Source of the DNA: Bacteroidia bacterium
Lineage (GTDB): Bacteria; Bacteroidota; Bacteroidia; J057
Assembly (NCBI GenBank): GCA_022760475.1
Contig: JALEFZ010000043.1
Span: forward strand, 1-64,000
Length of the DNA: 64,000 nucleotides
Direction: 5' to 3'
The notes under the pieces are model-generated. The model made no database searches, was not told the DNA's origin, and saw nothing but the letters and a program-made list of their open reading frames with translations. Position numbers and translations under genes: made by a program. Positions 53,266 through 60,794 of this stretch are shown piece after piece. Within the stretch, counting starts at the first letter, position 1. The number at the start of each line of letters is the position of its first letter.

Positions 53266-54267
53266 GTGAATCGGAATTATTTAATCGTTATCGGACTTGG
53301 AATCGCAACCATCATTGCGTTCCTATTGATCAATTATTTTTCTCAGCCTCAGGCCTCCAATGTGGATTCTGAGGAATTGGTGGATCTGACAAATGAACTA
53401 GAGTCACTTGATCAGTCAATCCTTGAATTGGAAATCATCAATGAGACACAGGGCATCCAAATGGAGAACCTTAAGAGTCTATTGAATGAAAAATATACCG
53501 AACTGAACCTGATGGAGGATAAAATCAAGAAGATGGAGTCCAAAGTCGATGAGTTGGAAGAAAAAGGCCAGCTTGATGAAAAGACGATAGAGGAGTTGAG
53601 GAGTAAGATCAATGAAACCAAGGCTAATTTGGTTGATGCCTACAAGGCTGAAATTAATATCCTTGTTGTCGAAAACTCCAGCATCACTGCCGCCATGGAT
53701 AGTGCCATCATGGAGTTGAACAATACCGACCAGCGCATCCTGGAATTGACAAGGGAGAATGAGAAGTTCGAAAAAGCATTGCTGGACTGTAATGATGCTG
53801 ACAAGATAGAGGATGTCAAGTTGCCCGAGTTTGCAGAACTTAAAGTTGAAGGATTTGAATTCAGAAGTATTCCAAAAAATTCTGACAGCAAGTCAAAGTC
53901 TGTGATCCAGTATGACAAACGAAACAGATTGGACTTTGACAAATTGGAGCGCTTGAACATCTGCTTTGAACTTTCTGGTAACCAACTGGTTCCTTCAGGT
54001 ACCAAAAAATTATACCTTATCCTAACCAATCCTTATGGCAAGACATACACAGCTAAGACTCTTAGTGGTCAGACCATTAAGGAGGGAGTAACCGCCAAAT
54101 ATACCAGAGATTCCGAGCTGACTTATCAGCAAGGAGTTGGGAAATACAACGTATGTATGGACTTTATTCCCGCTGGTGATGGAAAATTCGCAGCTGGAAA
54201 GCACAAGGTAGAAATTGTATATGACGGGAAAGTAATCGGTGGAGATCGATTCTGGATTAGAAAATAA
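53266..54267 (+). CDS. Membrane-anchored coiled-coil protein with C-terminal beta domain
   Basis: A 333-residue protein starting with GTG at 53266 (next ATG is 45 codons on, past the membrane helix). An N-terminal anchor (about 5-26, YLIVIGLGIATIIAFLLINY) is followed by a long coiled coil (about 35-180) and a C-terminal beta-rich domain (about 195-333; LNICFELSGNQLVPSGTKKLYLIL, YNVCMDFIPAGDG). The layout matches a periplasmic or cytoplasmic spacer protein; no enzymatic motif. It lies 204 bases after the previous gene and is followed by a strong terminator, so it probably ends the CHAT unit. Confidence 0.78.
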   Translation: MNRNYLIVIGLGIATIIAFLLINYFSQPQASNVDSEELVDLTNELESLDQSILELEIINETQGIQMENLKSLLNEKYTELNLMEDKIKKMESKVDELEEKGQLDEKTIEELRSKINETKANLVDAYKAEINILVVENSSITAAMDSAIMELNNTDQRILELTRENEKFEKALLDCNDADKIEDVKLPEFAELKVEGFEFRSIPKNSDSKSKSVIQYDKRNRLDFDKLERLNICFELSGNQLVPSGTKKLYLILTNPYGKTYTAKTLSGQTIKEGVTAKYTRDSELTYQQGVGKYNVCMDFIPAGDGKFAAGKHKVEIVYDGKVIGGDRFWIRK

Positions 54268-54290
54268 TATGTATTACATAAGATAAATTG

Positions 54291-54319
54291 AGCCTGCCAG
54301 GAATCTGGTAGGCTTTTTT
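54291..54319 (+). terminator. Terminator closing the CHAT locus
   Basis: AGCCTGCCAG (54291-54300) pairs with CTGGTAGGCT (54305-54314), including one G-U pair, four-base loop, then a run of six T. It separates the CHAT unit from the cytochrome operon. Confidence 0.92.
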
Positions 54320-54585
54320 ATTGTCAAATGAGGGAGAAAAGTGGTTTTAGGGTTGTATGTGGGGAAGGGGAGTTGGCAGGACACATTTTCTTAAGCCCTC
54401 CTCAAAAAGGGGGATAAAATAAAGCCACCTTTTTGGATGGAGTATTTCTTGAATACCTAAGCTAATTTTGTATCAGTAAGCTTCCAGACTAAGTTTGGTT
54501 AATTACTAAACTATTTAAGACTTGTTTGGTCTGAAATAAAAAGATCAACAACTTCCTTGATAGATATTTCAAATAACTCAATCCT
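54320..54585 (+). other. Intergenic region upstream of the cytochrome operon
   Basis: From the terminator to the cytochrome gene there is no reading frame of note. The region contains a good promoter (54467-54497), described separately, which gives a leader of about 80 bases. Confidence 0.6.
54467..54497 (+). promoter_or_regulatory. Bacteroidota-type promoter of the cytochrome operon
   Basis: TTTG (54467-54470), a 19-base spacer and TAAGTTTG (54490-54497), an exact match to TTTG-N19-TAnnTTTG. Transcription would begin near 54504, about 80 bases before the lipoprotein cytochrome gene. Confidence 0.85.
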
Positions 54586-54978
54586 ATGAAATTTTATAAA
54601 ATAATTCTCTCTCTTTTGTTGGGTGTGGCCTTGACGGGTTGCTTTTATGACAACAAGGAAGACTTACTAACCGAAATGAACGAAGGAGGTGGAGTTCCTG
54701 GCCCCATTGGTTGTGAAACGGATTCTATTTCTTACAGCGGCTTTATCCAGCCACTTCTCAACTCTAATTGTAGAAGCTGCCATAGACAGGGATCTGCAAA
54801 TGCAGGTATACGCCTTGACACCTATGCCTTTGTCCAGGCTACAGCACGTACCGGTCAGTTGGTGGGGGTCATGAAGAGAAGAGATGGCTTGCCCTTGATG
54901 CCACCTTCTGGAGCTCTTGACGACTGTACAATTGCTCAGGTCGAATCCTGGGTAAAAGCTGGCGCCCTTGAAAACTAA
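54586..54978 (+). CDS. Lipoprotein monoheme c-type cytochrome
   Basis: A 130-residue lipoprotein. The signal peptide ends in the lipobox L-T-G-C19, so the mature protein is lipid-anchored, most likely in the outer membrane. One heme c is bound by C62-R-S-C65-H66, with the axial Met probably in LPLMPPSG (about 104). The rest of the domain (YSGFIQPLLNSNCRSCHRQG; IRLDTYAFVQ; VESWVKAGAL) is the planctomycete-type or 'cytochrome c domain-containing' pattern frequent in this phylum. First gene of a three-gene operon with its own promoter. Confidence 0.92.
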   Translation: MKFYKIILSLLLGVALTGCFYDNKEDLLTEMNEGGGVPGPIGCETDSISYSGFIQPLLNSNCRSCHRQGSANAGIRLDTYAFVQATARTGQLVGVMKRRDGLPLMPPSGALDDCTIAQVESWVKAGALEN

Positions 54979-55012
54979 TTGCCCTGTCTAATTACTGCTA
55001 ATACCATTATTC

Positions 55013-55861
55013 ATGAAACCTACCACACTCTTGCTATTCCTCTTCTTGATGGGTAGCATGCTTTTCGCCCAACAAAAAGACTATGTAAACGGGATCTTTA
55101 GGGGTTCTCGTGTGATCAATAGCCACTCATTGGAAACTCAAGACCCAGGAGTCTTCGAATTCATCATCTCACACAGGTTTGGCATCCTTGATGGAGGCAT
55201 CAATACCCTCTTTGGATTGGACAATGCAACCATGAGAATTGGATTTGCATATGGAGTAAATCGCTGGCTTACCCTTGGGGTGGGACGATCTACCTTCCAG
55301 AAGACATACGATGGCTACGCCAAGGTCCGAATCCTGAGACAGGTGAATGGTGGAAACCCTGTATCCCTCACCTACTTAGGTTCAGTAGCGGTTCGAAGTG
55401 AACAATTTGGTCCGCAAGACTCTGTGGAGGCTTCACAATTCTCCAATAGGCTTTTTTACACCCATCAGCTCATCATTGGAAGCAAAATCTCCGATCGTCT
55501 TTCTGTTCAGTTGATGCCTACTTTGGTTCACAGAAACTTTATTGATGAAAAAGAAAATGAGACCAATGATGTATTTGCTGTAGGTGCTGCTGCGAGATAT
55601 AGGCTTACAAAGAAGTTTGCCATCGTTGGAGAATACTATTACGTCCTGCCCGGTCAATTGAGGGATGAGTTTGTTAACTCTGCCGCCCTGGGGATAGAAA
55701 TCACCACCAATGGGCACAGCTTTCAGCTTGAACTGACCAATTCGCAGGGAATGATTGAAAAGATTTTCATAACTGAGACCTTTGATCGCATTGACGAATT
55801 GGGAATCAGGTTCGGATTTAACATTGGAAGGAAATTTAAAGCAAGAGGGAAATGGTACTAA
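55013..55861 (+). CDS. DUF5777 family beta-barrel protein
   Basis: A 282-residue protein with a signal peptide (MKPTTLLLFLFLMGSMLFAQ) and a pattern of alternating residues predicting an outer-membrane barrel. The conserved N-terminal part VINSHSLETQDPGVFEFIISHRFG and the G-LDNATMRIGFAYGVNRWLTLGVGRS segment identify DUF5777. The family is commonly found beside c-type cytochromes and YceI proteins, and here it lies between two cytochrome genes, overlapping the second by 10 bases. A role as the barrel of an electron-transfer complex is inferred, not shown. Confidence 0.88.
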   Translation: MKPTTLLLFLFLMGSMLFAQQKDYVNGIFRGSRVINSHSLETQDPGVFEFIISHRFGILDGGINTLFGLDNATMRIGFAYGVNRWLTLGVGRSTFQKTYDGYAKVRILRQVNGGNPVSLTYLGSVAVRSEQFGPQDSVEASQFSNRLFYTHQLIIGSKISDRLSVQLMPTLVHRNFIDEKENETNDVFAVGAAARYRLTKKFAIVGEYYYVLPGQLRDEFVNSAALGIEITTNGHSFQLELTNSQGMIEKIFITETFDRIDELGIRFGFNIGRKFKARGKWY

Positions 55862-56898
55862 TTCACAAAAAAATATTAGGCCTATTTTTGGTCGTGAGTT
55901 GTATGCTAATATTGGCATTCATACCAGATGTAGACTCCCCCAGTTGGGACAACAATACTCCGGTTCATGAAATTCTCTTTGCATTAGGTGAAAAGAAGCC
56001 TGATCACTTTATGAAAAAAATTACTCCGGAATTAATCAAAAGAGGCGAAGAGTTAATCTTGAAGGGGCAAAGCACCAGTCCCAAAGGCAAGAGATCGGAG
56101 CGCATTTCCAAGTATTACCAATGTACCACTTGTCACAACCTTGTCCAGGAAGATCCTGACCTCACAAGCAGAGATCCCGAAATGCGACTGGACTATGTGG
56201 CCAAGAAAAAACTGCCATTTCTTCAGGCAACTACATTTCATGGCATTGTGAACCGCGAAACATGGTACAACGATGACTATGTCAAAAAGTATGGTGATCT
56301 GGTTAGGAAGGCCAATAAAAGCCTGGAAGAATCTATCCAACTGTGTGCGACTGAATGTGCCCAGGGAAGGTTATTGGAAAAATGGGAAATGAATGCTGTC
56401 GTGGCTTACTACTGGAGCATTGGATTCAAGATGGGTGAGTTGGGATTCTCTGAGGAAGAATGGAAGGAAATCAACAGCATTTACAGAAATGAGGATAAGC
56501 ACCAGTCAATCATCGACTTAATAAAGTCAAAATACATGCTTAAATCTCCAGCTACCTTTGGGGAGGTTCCTAATGACAAGGTAAAAGGATACGAAGGTCT
56601 TGAAGGCAGGCCTGACAAAGGAAAGCTGATCTATGAATTGAGTTGCCAGCAGTGCCATCGTGATGAAGGCGTATCATGGTTTATCCTTGACAACAATAAG
56701 TTGACTTTCAAACAATTGGTCAAAGATATCCCGAAGGATAAGCATTTTGCTCTTTACGACATCATACGTCATGGAACTTATGCAGTACCTGGTCATAGGC
56801 CATACATGCCACATTATCCAGAGGAGCGAATGAGCAATCAGCAGATTGAAGACTTAAGGTCTTACATCGAGCAGGAGGCTGGGGTGAAGACAAAATGA
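55852..56898 (+). CDS. Diheme c-type cytochrome
   Basis: A 348-residue exported protein with an N-terminal hydrophobic segment (about 6-24) that is a signal peptide or anchor; Cys17 in VSCMLI makes a lipoprotein possible but the lipobox is poor. Two heme c motifs: C91-T-T-C94-H95 and C265-Q-Q-C268-H269. The first is followed by RETWYNDDYVKKYGDL and later CATECAQGR; the second has GHRPYMPHYPEERMSNQQIEDLR at the C-terminus with a probable Met ligand. Overlaps the barrel gene by 10 bases. Confidence 0.9.
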   Translation: MVLIHKKILGLFLVVSCMLILAFIPDVDSPSWDNNTPVHEILFALGEKKPDHFMKKITPELIKRGEELILKGQSTSPKGKRSERISKYYQCTTCHNLVQEDPDLTSRDPEMRLDYVAKKKLPFLQATTFHGIVNRETWYNDDYVKKYGDLVRKANKSLEESIQLCATECAQGRLLEKWEMNAVVAYYWSIGFKMGELGFSEEEWKEINSIYRNEDKHQSIIDLIKSKYMLKSPATFGEVPNDKVKGYEGLEGRPDKGKLIYELSCQQCHRDEGVSWFILDNNKLTFKQLVKDIPKDKHFALYDIIRHGTYAVPGHRPYMPHYPEERMSNQQIEDLRSYIEQEAGVKTK

Positions 56899-56918
56899 TG
56901 CTTTTCGAAAAGCTTGTT

Positions 56919-56954
56919 GAGCTACACTTTAATAAAAGGGTGTAGCTCTTTTTT
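56919..56954 (+). terminator. Terminator of the cytochrome operon
   Basis: GAGCTACACTTT (56919-56930) pairs with AGGGTGTAGCTC (56937-56948), with two G-U pairs, followed by six T. A 14-base palindrome GCTTTTCGAAAAGC (56900-56913) precedes it. Confidence 0.9.
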
Positions 56955-56993
56955 GTGGCAATGAGCAAGCTCCCTCCTCAATCCACCGAAGCA

Positions 56994-57056
56994 AAATGTC
57001 ATTTTTAGGCACCCCCAATTTGTTATCCAGAGCGAAAGCGAAGAATCTTTTCAACT
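56994..57056. repeat. Remnant of a GTCAT/GAGCGAAAGCGAAGAATCTT intergenic repeat
   Basis: AAATGTCATTTTTAGG (56995-57010) and GAGCGAAAGCGAAGAATCTT (57030-57049) match the two halves of the widespread GTCAT-CCTGAGCGAAGCGAAGAATCT type of dispersed intergenic repeat, related to the copy at 43577-43692. It lies between convergent genes. Confidence 0.5.
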
Positions 57057-57084
57057 GACTGTCGCAAAAATTGCCTGCTAAACC

Positions 57085-57960
57085 CTAATGCACAGCATTG
57101 AATTTGCCTTTCATCCTTCTTCTATCGAAGAGCTTGACATAGCCCAAGGCCAGCAAAAATTGTACGCCAATAGCGACGGTCATAGAACCTGCGGTAGAGC
57201 CATTGATCCAGACTGAAAGGTAATAGCCCAGTATGGAAGCTGTAATTCCGAATATCACTGAAAGTGCCAGCATTCTTGGAAGGGAATCTGTGATAAGGTA
57301 TGCCGTTGCAGCTGGTCCCACCAGAAAGGCAATTACTAGAATCGCACCTACTGATTCAAAGGATAAAACTGTAGTCAAAGAAACCAGGCTCATCAGGGCA
57401 TAGTGCCAAAAAGCAACGCTAACTCCTGTGGCAGCAGCAAATAAAGGGTCAAAACTTGTCAGTAAGAGTGCTTTGTAGGAAAAGAATACAAAACCCAAAA
57501 TCAGTAGGAATAACGAACCCAATATCCAAACATTCCTTGGCCCCATATTGATGCCATTACCCAAAATCCAGGTATCATAAGGGGTATACAAAATTTCACC
57601 ATAAAGCACACACTCCTGATCCAGGTCAATCTGCCCCGTAAAATAGGAGATCAGGATTACCCCTATGGCAAACATCCAGGTAAAAGAAATCCCTATGGCT
57701 GCATCCTCCTGAAGCCTGGCTTTTTTACTCAAGACCTCTATAAGTACAGTGGTCAAAATCCCGAAAACAGCTGCCCCTACCAACATAAATACAGAATCTC
57801 TGCTTTGCATAACCAGATATGCCAATACAATCCCTGGCAGAACTGCATGTGAAATGGCATCACCTATCATGGTCATTTTGCGCAGCAGTAGAAAGGAACC
57901 CAAAATAGCTCCACAAGCCGCAACCAAAGCACCTACCAATATGATCCAAAATGCATCCAT
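57085..57960 (-). CDS. Metal ABC transporter permease (ABC-3 family, Mn/Zn/Fe type)
   Basis: A 291-residue membrane protein with eight or nine helices, of the ZnuB/MntB/SitC/D type. Recognisable parts are GSFLLLRKMTMIGDAISHAVLPGIVLAYL, FGILTTVLIEVLSKKARLQEDAAIGISF and LSFESVGAILVIAFLVGPAATAYLITD; the C-terminus is long and basic (KLFDRRRMKGKFNAVH). It would import Mn, Zn or Fe together with an ATPase and a metal-binding protein, but neither gene is in the neighbourhood. A palindromic operator candidate lies 68 bases upstream. Confidence 0.92.
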   Translation of the reverse strand: MDAFWIILVGALVAACGAILGSFLLLRKMTMIGDAISHAVLPGIVLAYLVMQSRDSVFMLVGAAVFGILTTVLIEVLSKKARLQEDAAIGISFTWMFAIGVILISYFTGQIDLDQECVLYGEILYTPYDTWILGNGINMGPRNVWILGSLFLLILGFVFFSYKALLLTSFDPLFAAATGVSVAFWHYALMSLVSLTTVLSFESVGAILVIAFLVGPAATAYLITDSLPRMLALSVIFGITASILGYYLSVWINGSTAGSMTVAIGVQFLLALGYVKLFDRRRMKGKFNAVH

Positions 57961-58027
57961 TCCTTATTATGAAGATTATCCCAAGATTTTGTTCCTTTGT
58001 GTACGCAAAAAAAAGAAATTTGTCGAG

Positions 58028-58059
58028 CTAAAAAATTATTTTTTAGTTTAGTCTAAAAA
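58028..58059. promoter_or_regulatory. Candidate DtxR/MntR/Fur-type operator
   Basis: Three half-sites make two overlapping dyads: CTAAAAAA (58028-58035) with TTTTTTAG (58039-58046), and TTTTTAG (58040-58046) with CTAAAAA (58053-58059). Half-sites of the form TTTAG/CTAAA are typical for DtxR/MntR-family repressors, and the divergent gene on one side is a metal transporter permease. A weak TTTG-N21-TAgtTTaG promoter for the plus-strand gene (58019-58051) overlaps it. Confidence 0.5.
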
Positions 58060-58073
58060 TATACAGACTCAAC

Positions 58074-58565
58074 ATGGTGGTAAAACAGATAAGTCCGAGA
58101 CAGTTAATCGTGGAGAACAGGCCATTTCTGGAACAGTTGATTCCCTTGGCCATTGCGGGGGCAGGCTTAATGCTCATCGTAGGTTCTATAAAAGAGTATG
58201 GACCTCAGTCCTATTATCGATTTACCTACATTTTTGGAGCCATCATGATGTTTTGGGGAGTATTGTACCTGATTGCGGGGCCAAAGATGAGCAAGGTATC
58301 TCTGGACCTTGACACGGGTAAGATGGAAGTAACCCATAAACAAGGCATTCGGATGCTGGTTAAGCGCTTTATTTCTTTGAATGCCATTGAGCAAATCAGG
58401 ATCGAAGAAAGAATGAAAAAGCGAGCCAGAAAGCCAAGTTATCGCCTTGCGGTAAAGTTGAAGGAAGAATGGGTTCCTGTTTCGCACTGGAGCAATCGGG
58501 ATTTAACCTCTCATGAAGAAGCTGCTAAAAGTCTGCAGCGCTTTGTCGGAGTTTCAAAACAGTAG
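58074..58565 (+). CDS. Small membrane protein of unknown function
   Basis: A 163-residue protein with two adjacent transmembrane helices (about 22-41 and 50-68) and a C-terminal beta-rich soluble part of about 90 residues (VSLDLDTGKMEVTHKQGIRM; YRLAVKLKEEWVPVSHWSNR), which resembles a bacterial PH-like domain by pattern. Not recognised further. It is divergent from the permease gene across the palindrome and overlaps the convergent methyltransferase gene by 12 bases. Confidence 0.8.
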   Translation: MVVKQISPRQLIVENRPFLEQLIPLAIAGAGLMLIVGSIKEYGPQSYYRFTYIFGAIMMFWGVLYLIAGPKMSKVSLDLDTGKMEVTHKQGIRMLVKRFISLNAIEQIRIEERMKKRARKPSYRLAVKLKEEWVPVSHWSNRDLTSHEEAAKSLQRFVGVSKQ

Positions 58566-59342
58566 TTTTAAGTTCCTGAGCATGAAGTGCTCCTTGGCCT
58601 GTGGTCTGCGGATAAAACAAATACCAAATCTGAATACATCTATGCTGACACGCACATCTGGATGTTCTGTAATTTGTTTCCAGGCCTTTTTCATGCCTTC
58701 AGACCAATATATGTCGTCAAAGACAATTACTCCAGATTCATTCATTTGGGGCAGAAGAAGCTCAAAGTAATTGATAGTGGCCTCGTAAGTATGGTTGCCA
58801 TCAATCAAAATGTAATCGTAGCCTTGCCGATCTTGCTTTAGAATTTTTGCCAGAACTTCTTCAAAATTTCCCAGGTGTATGGGGATGTCTAATTCAAGGG
58901 AAAGAAAATTCATTTGTGCCTGCTCAGCAAGCTCGGGAATGCCTTCAATGGTCTCCAAGCCAACAGAAGGCCATCCAAATTTTTGATAAATGGTGGATAT
59001 GCCTAATTGGGTGCCCAACTCAAGGGCCCGCTTAGGCTGGCAGAACCTCATCAGTCGATGTAAAAATTCACCTTCATTACGCCTTCTGGAGGCTTTCTTT
59101 GCCAATTGAGCAATGGTGGTCTTTACCTGCTTCCCTTTTTGAGAATAGCTTCCAGCACCTAAATCTTCAAACTCAATAGGAGTATGATCAGAAAGCATCC
59201 TTATCCTGATTCTCTCTGCAAATTCTCCGTATTCCGAATGCCCCCCCTTTATCACCTTTTCAAAGAAATCATAGACAAAAGGGGAGTGAAGGCGGTAATT
59301 GCCTTTGGATTTTCTGAGATATGATAGGGCGTCAAACCACAT
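58554..59342 (-). CDS. Class I SAM-dependent methyltransferase (O-methyltransferase-like)
   Basis: A 262-residue soluble protein of the Methyltransf_24 / O-methyltransferase type. The SAM-binding motif I is ALELGTQLGISTIYQ (about 105-119), the acidic post-I residue is in VGLETIEG, and YDYILIDGNHTYEATI plus IVFDDIYWSEG match the DxxFIDGxH and motif pattern of the family. The N-terminal 90 residues (SPFVYDFFEKVIKGG) are typical of a Bacteroidota subgroup. Substrate unknown. Its 3' end overlaps the convergent membrane protein gene by 12 bases. Confidence 0.88.
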   Translation of the reverse strand: MWFDALSYLRKSKGNYRLHSPFVYDFFEKVIKGGHSEYGEFAERIRIRMLSDHTPIEFEDLGAGSYSQKGKQVKTTIAQLAKKASRRRNEGEFLHRLMRFCQPKRALELGTQLGISTIYQKFGWPSVGLETIEGIPELAEQAQMNFLSLELDIPIHLGNFEEVLAKILKQDRQGYDYILIDGNHTYEATINYFELLLPQMNESGVIVFDDIYWSEGMKKAWKQITEHPDVRVSIDVFRFGICFIRRPQAKEHFMLRNLKLLF

Positions 59343-59360
59343 ATCAGGAGGTTACCATTT

Positions 59361-59395
59361 ATAAAAGTAAATCCAGCCTCCCGAAAGAAGCTGGA
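59361..59395 (-). terminator. Terminator of the minus-strand lipoprotein gene
   Basis: On the minus strand TCCAGCTTC (59395-59387) pairs with GAGGCTGGA (59380-59372), one G-U pair, six-base loop, followed by TTTACTTTT. Confidence 0.75.
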
Positions 59396-59419
59396 CTACA
59401 TTTAGGTTGAGTTTATTTC

Positions 59420-60349
59420 TTATGGAGTACTTACTTTATAATCAAAGTAAACCTTATCAAATACATTGATACCGGCTCCGTCATTGAATACTTCCGTAAT
59501 CCTCATCAAGGCAAACTGAGGCCTTGGGGCTTTCACCAATCTAACAATGACGTACATTCCTTCTTCCAATACCGGAGTTTCATCCATTTGCAGGTCTGCA
59601 GAGAAAAAAGCCTCAAAGATGGAATTGTAGGTCGCTTGCTCGTAGTTCAATCTGGAAGAGTCAGTGATTACAAATACTGAATCTACACCGATAGCTTCGT
59701 TGTTAGGAGAACGAAGGGTAGGCTGCCATAGGCCTTGTCCTGTTCCGGAGCTTTCGATGATATCCAATCTAAGGTTCAAGCTATCAAGGCTCTGTCCTGT
59801 AGTTTTTGGGTATCCCTGGCGAGAAGATAGGTTGAAACCAAATAGAGAATCTCCCAACTGGTTCATGATGGAGTCTCCTGTATAGGTCAAGATTTGGTAT
59901 GGAGGAGGATCACCTGGTTCAGGAAGGACACTTACGGTCGCTTTGGTTGAAGCAGTTGCTCCTTTGGAGTCTTCTACGGTGAAGGTGTACTCGATTTTTG
60001 AGAATGGCGCCCTGTTGTCTACGGTAAAACTGAAGCTAAAGCTGAATGTCTTACCCGTAATGTCCTGAGTACTTATCTGTGTACTGCTGTCCAAAGTCCC
60101 ATCCGGAAGAAAGTAAGAAGCATTGATGGTGAATTTGCTTAGACTTTCGTTATCAGCCATTTGAAGGGTAAGGCTCTTGGCATCACCAACTCTTCCTGAA
60201 AATCGGGGGTTTGTTGGGCTTGTGATTGCAATTGCCGGGTCCTCATCAGTTGGGGTAGGCTTGTCAATAGGGTTGACTTGATCCTCGCAGCCAAATAGCA
60301 AGGCAATGCTTGCAATAATTAAGGCTAACCAAATTTTCTTAAAGGCCAT
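59420..60349 (-). CDS. Lipoprotein with an Ig-like domain, unknown function
   Basis: A 309-residue lipoprotein. The start is the ATG at 60349 (MAFKKIWLALIIASIALLFG), giving a lipobox L-F-G-C21; an in-frame GTG 16 codons upstream would place extra residues before the signal. After a Pro/Asp/Glu-rich linker (about 25-42) an immunoglobulin-like or cadherin-like domain (about 45-140; ADNESLSKFTINASYF; FTVEDSKGATASTKATV) is followed by a C-terminal domain of about 160 residues without recognisable motif. Probably surface or outer-membrane attached. Confidence 0.8.
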   Translation of the reverse strand: MAFKKIWLALIIASIALLFGCEDQVNPIDKPTPTDEDPAIAITSPTNPRFSGRVGDAKSLTLQMADNESLSKFTINASYFLPDGTLDSSTQISTQDITGKTFSFSFSFTVDNRAPFSKIEYTFTVEDSKGATASTKATVSVLPEPGDPPPYQILTYTGDSIMNQLGDSLFGFNLSSRQGYPKTTGQSLDSLNLRLDIIESSGTGQGLWQPTLRSPNNEAIGVDSVFVITDSSRLNYEQATYNSIFEAFFSADLQMDETPVLEEGMYVIVRLVKAPRPQFALMRITEVFNDGAGINVFDKVYFDYKVSTP

Positions 60350-60547
60350 GTTAAGCAGGTTTCGGTTGGTACAATGAATTAGATGTAAGAATAACACAGA
60401 TTGTCGAAGGAAAATTTACCGTTTAGTACAGACTAAAAGTAAAATTTCGATTAAATTAAGCGAATTCCAGTAATTTTTCCCTATTTCGTTGTATATTTTT
60501 ATCCAGAACGGAATTGAATCTCCATGTAAGACTAACACTCAATTGTC

Positions 60548-60781
60548 ATGCAAAAGCACCTTAGTTATGTGCTTGCTCTGCTAGCTATCATTTTTATACT
60601 TACTGCTTGTACCCCCCCTCAAGAAGGAAAAGATCATGAAAGGGTGGTAACAAACCTGATCAATGAAAATGATTCGGTTCAAGCAGCAGAGTTACTTGAT
60701 TCGTTAAAAAAGATTCCACCAAACCATTTTCCTTCCAGAGCGGAACTCAAATCAAACCCGATTGATCCTCCAAGAAATTAA
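60548..60781 (+). CDS. Small lipoprotein of unknown function
   Basis: A 77-residue protein with a signal peptide ending in the lipobox L-T-A-C21 (MQKHLSYVLALLAIIFILTA). The mature part is 57 residues, hydrophilic, with no motif that I recognise (VVTNLINENDSVQAAELLDS). It is convergent with the next gene, 13 bases away, and has no visible terminator. Confidence 0.7.
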   Translation: MQKHLSYVLALLAIIFILTACTPPQEGKDHERVVTNLINENDSVQAAELLDSLKKIPPNHFPSRAELKSNPIDPPRN

Positions 60782-60794
60782 GTTACTGACTTTT

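Noticed and set aside
52393..54267. Gasdermin homologue next to the CHAT protease
   Set aside because: Neither protein shows the beta-rich pore-forming N-terminal pattern or the size of a bacterial gasdermin; both have N-proximal membrane helices.
46427..54585. Prophage or transposon carrying the CHAT locus
   Set aside because: No integrase, transposase, tRNA att site or terminal inverted repeats are visible; only the 17-base repeats around the neighbouring cohesin gene hint at mobility.
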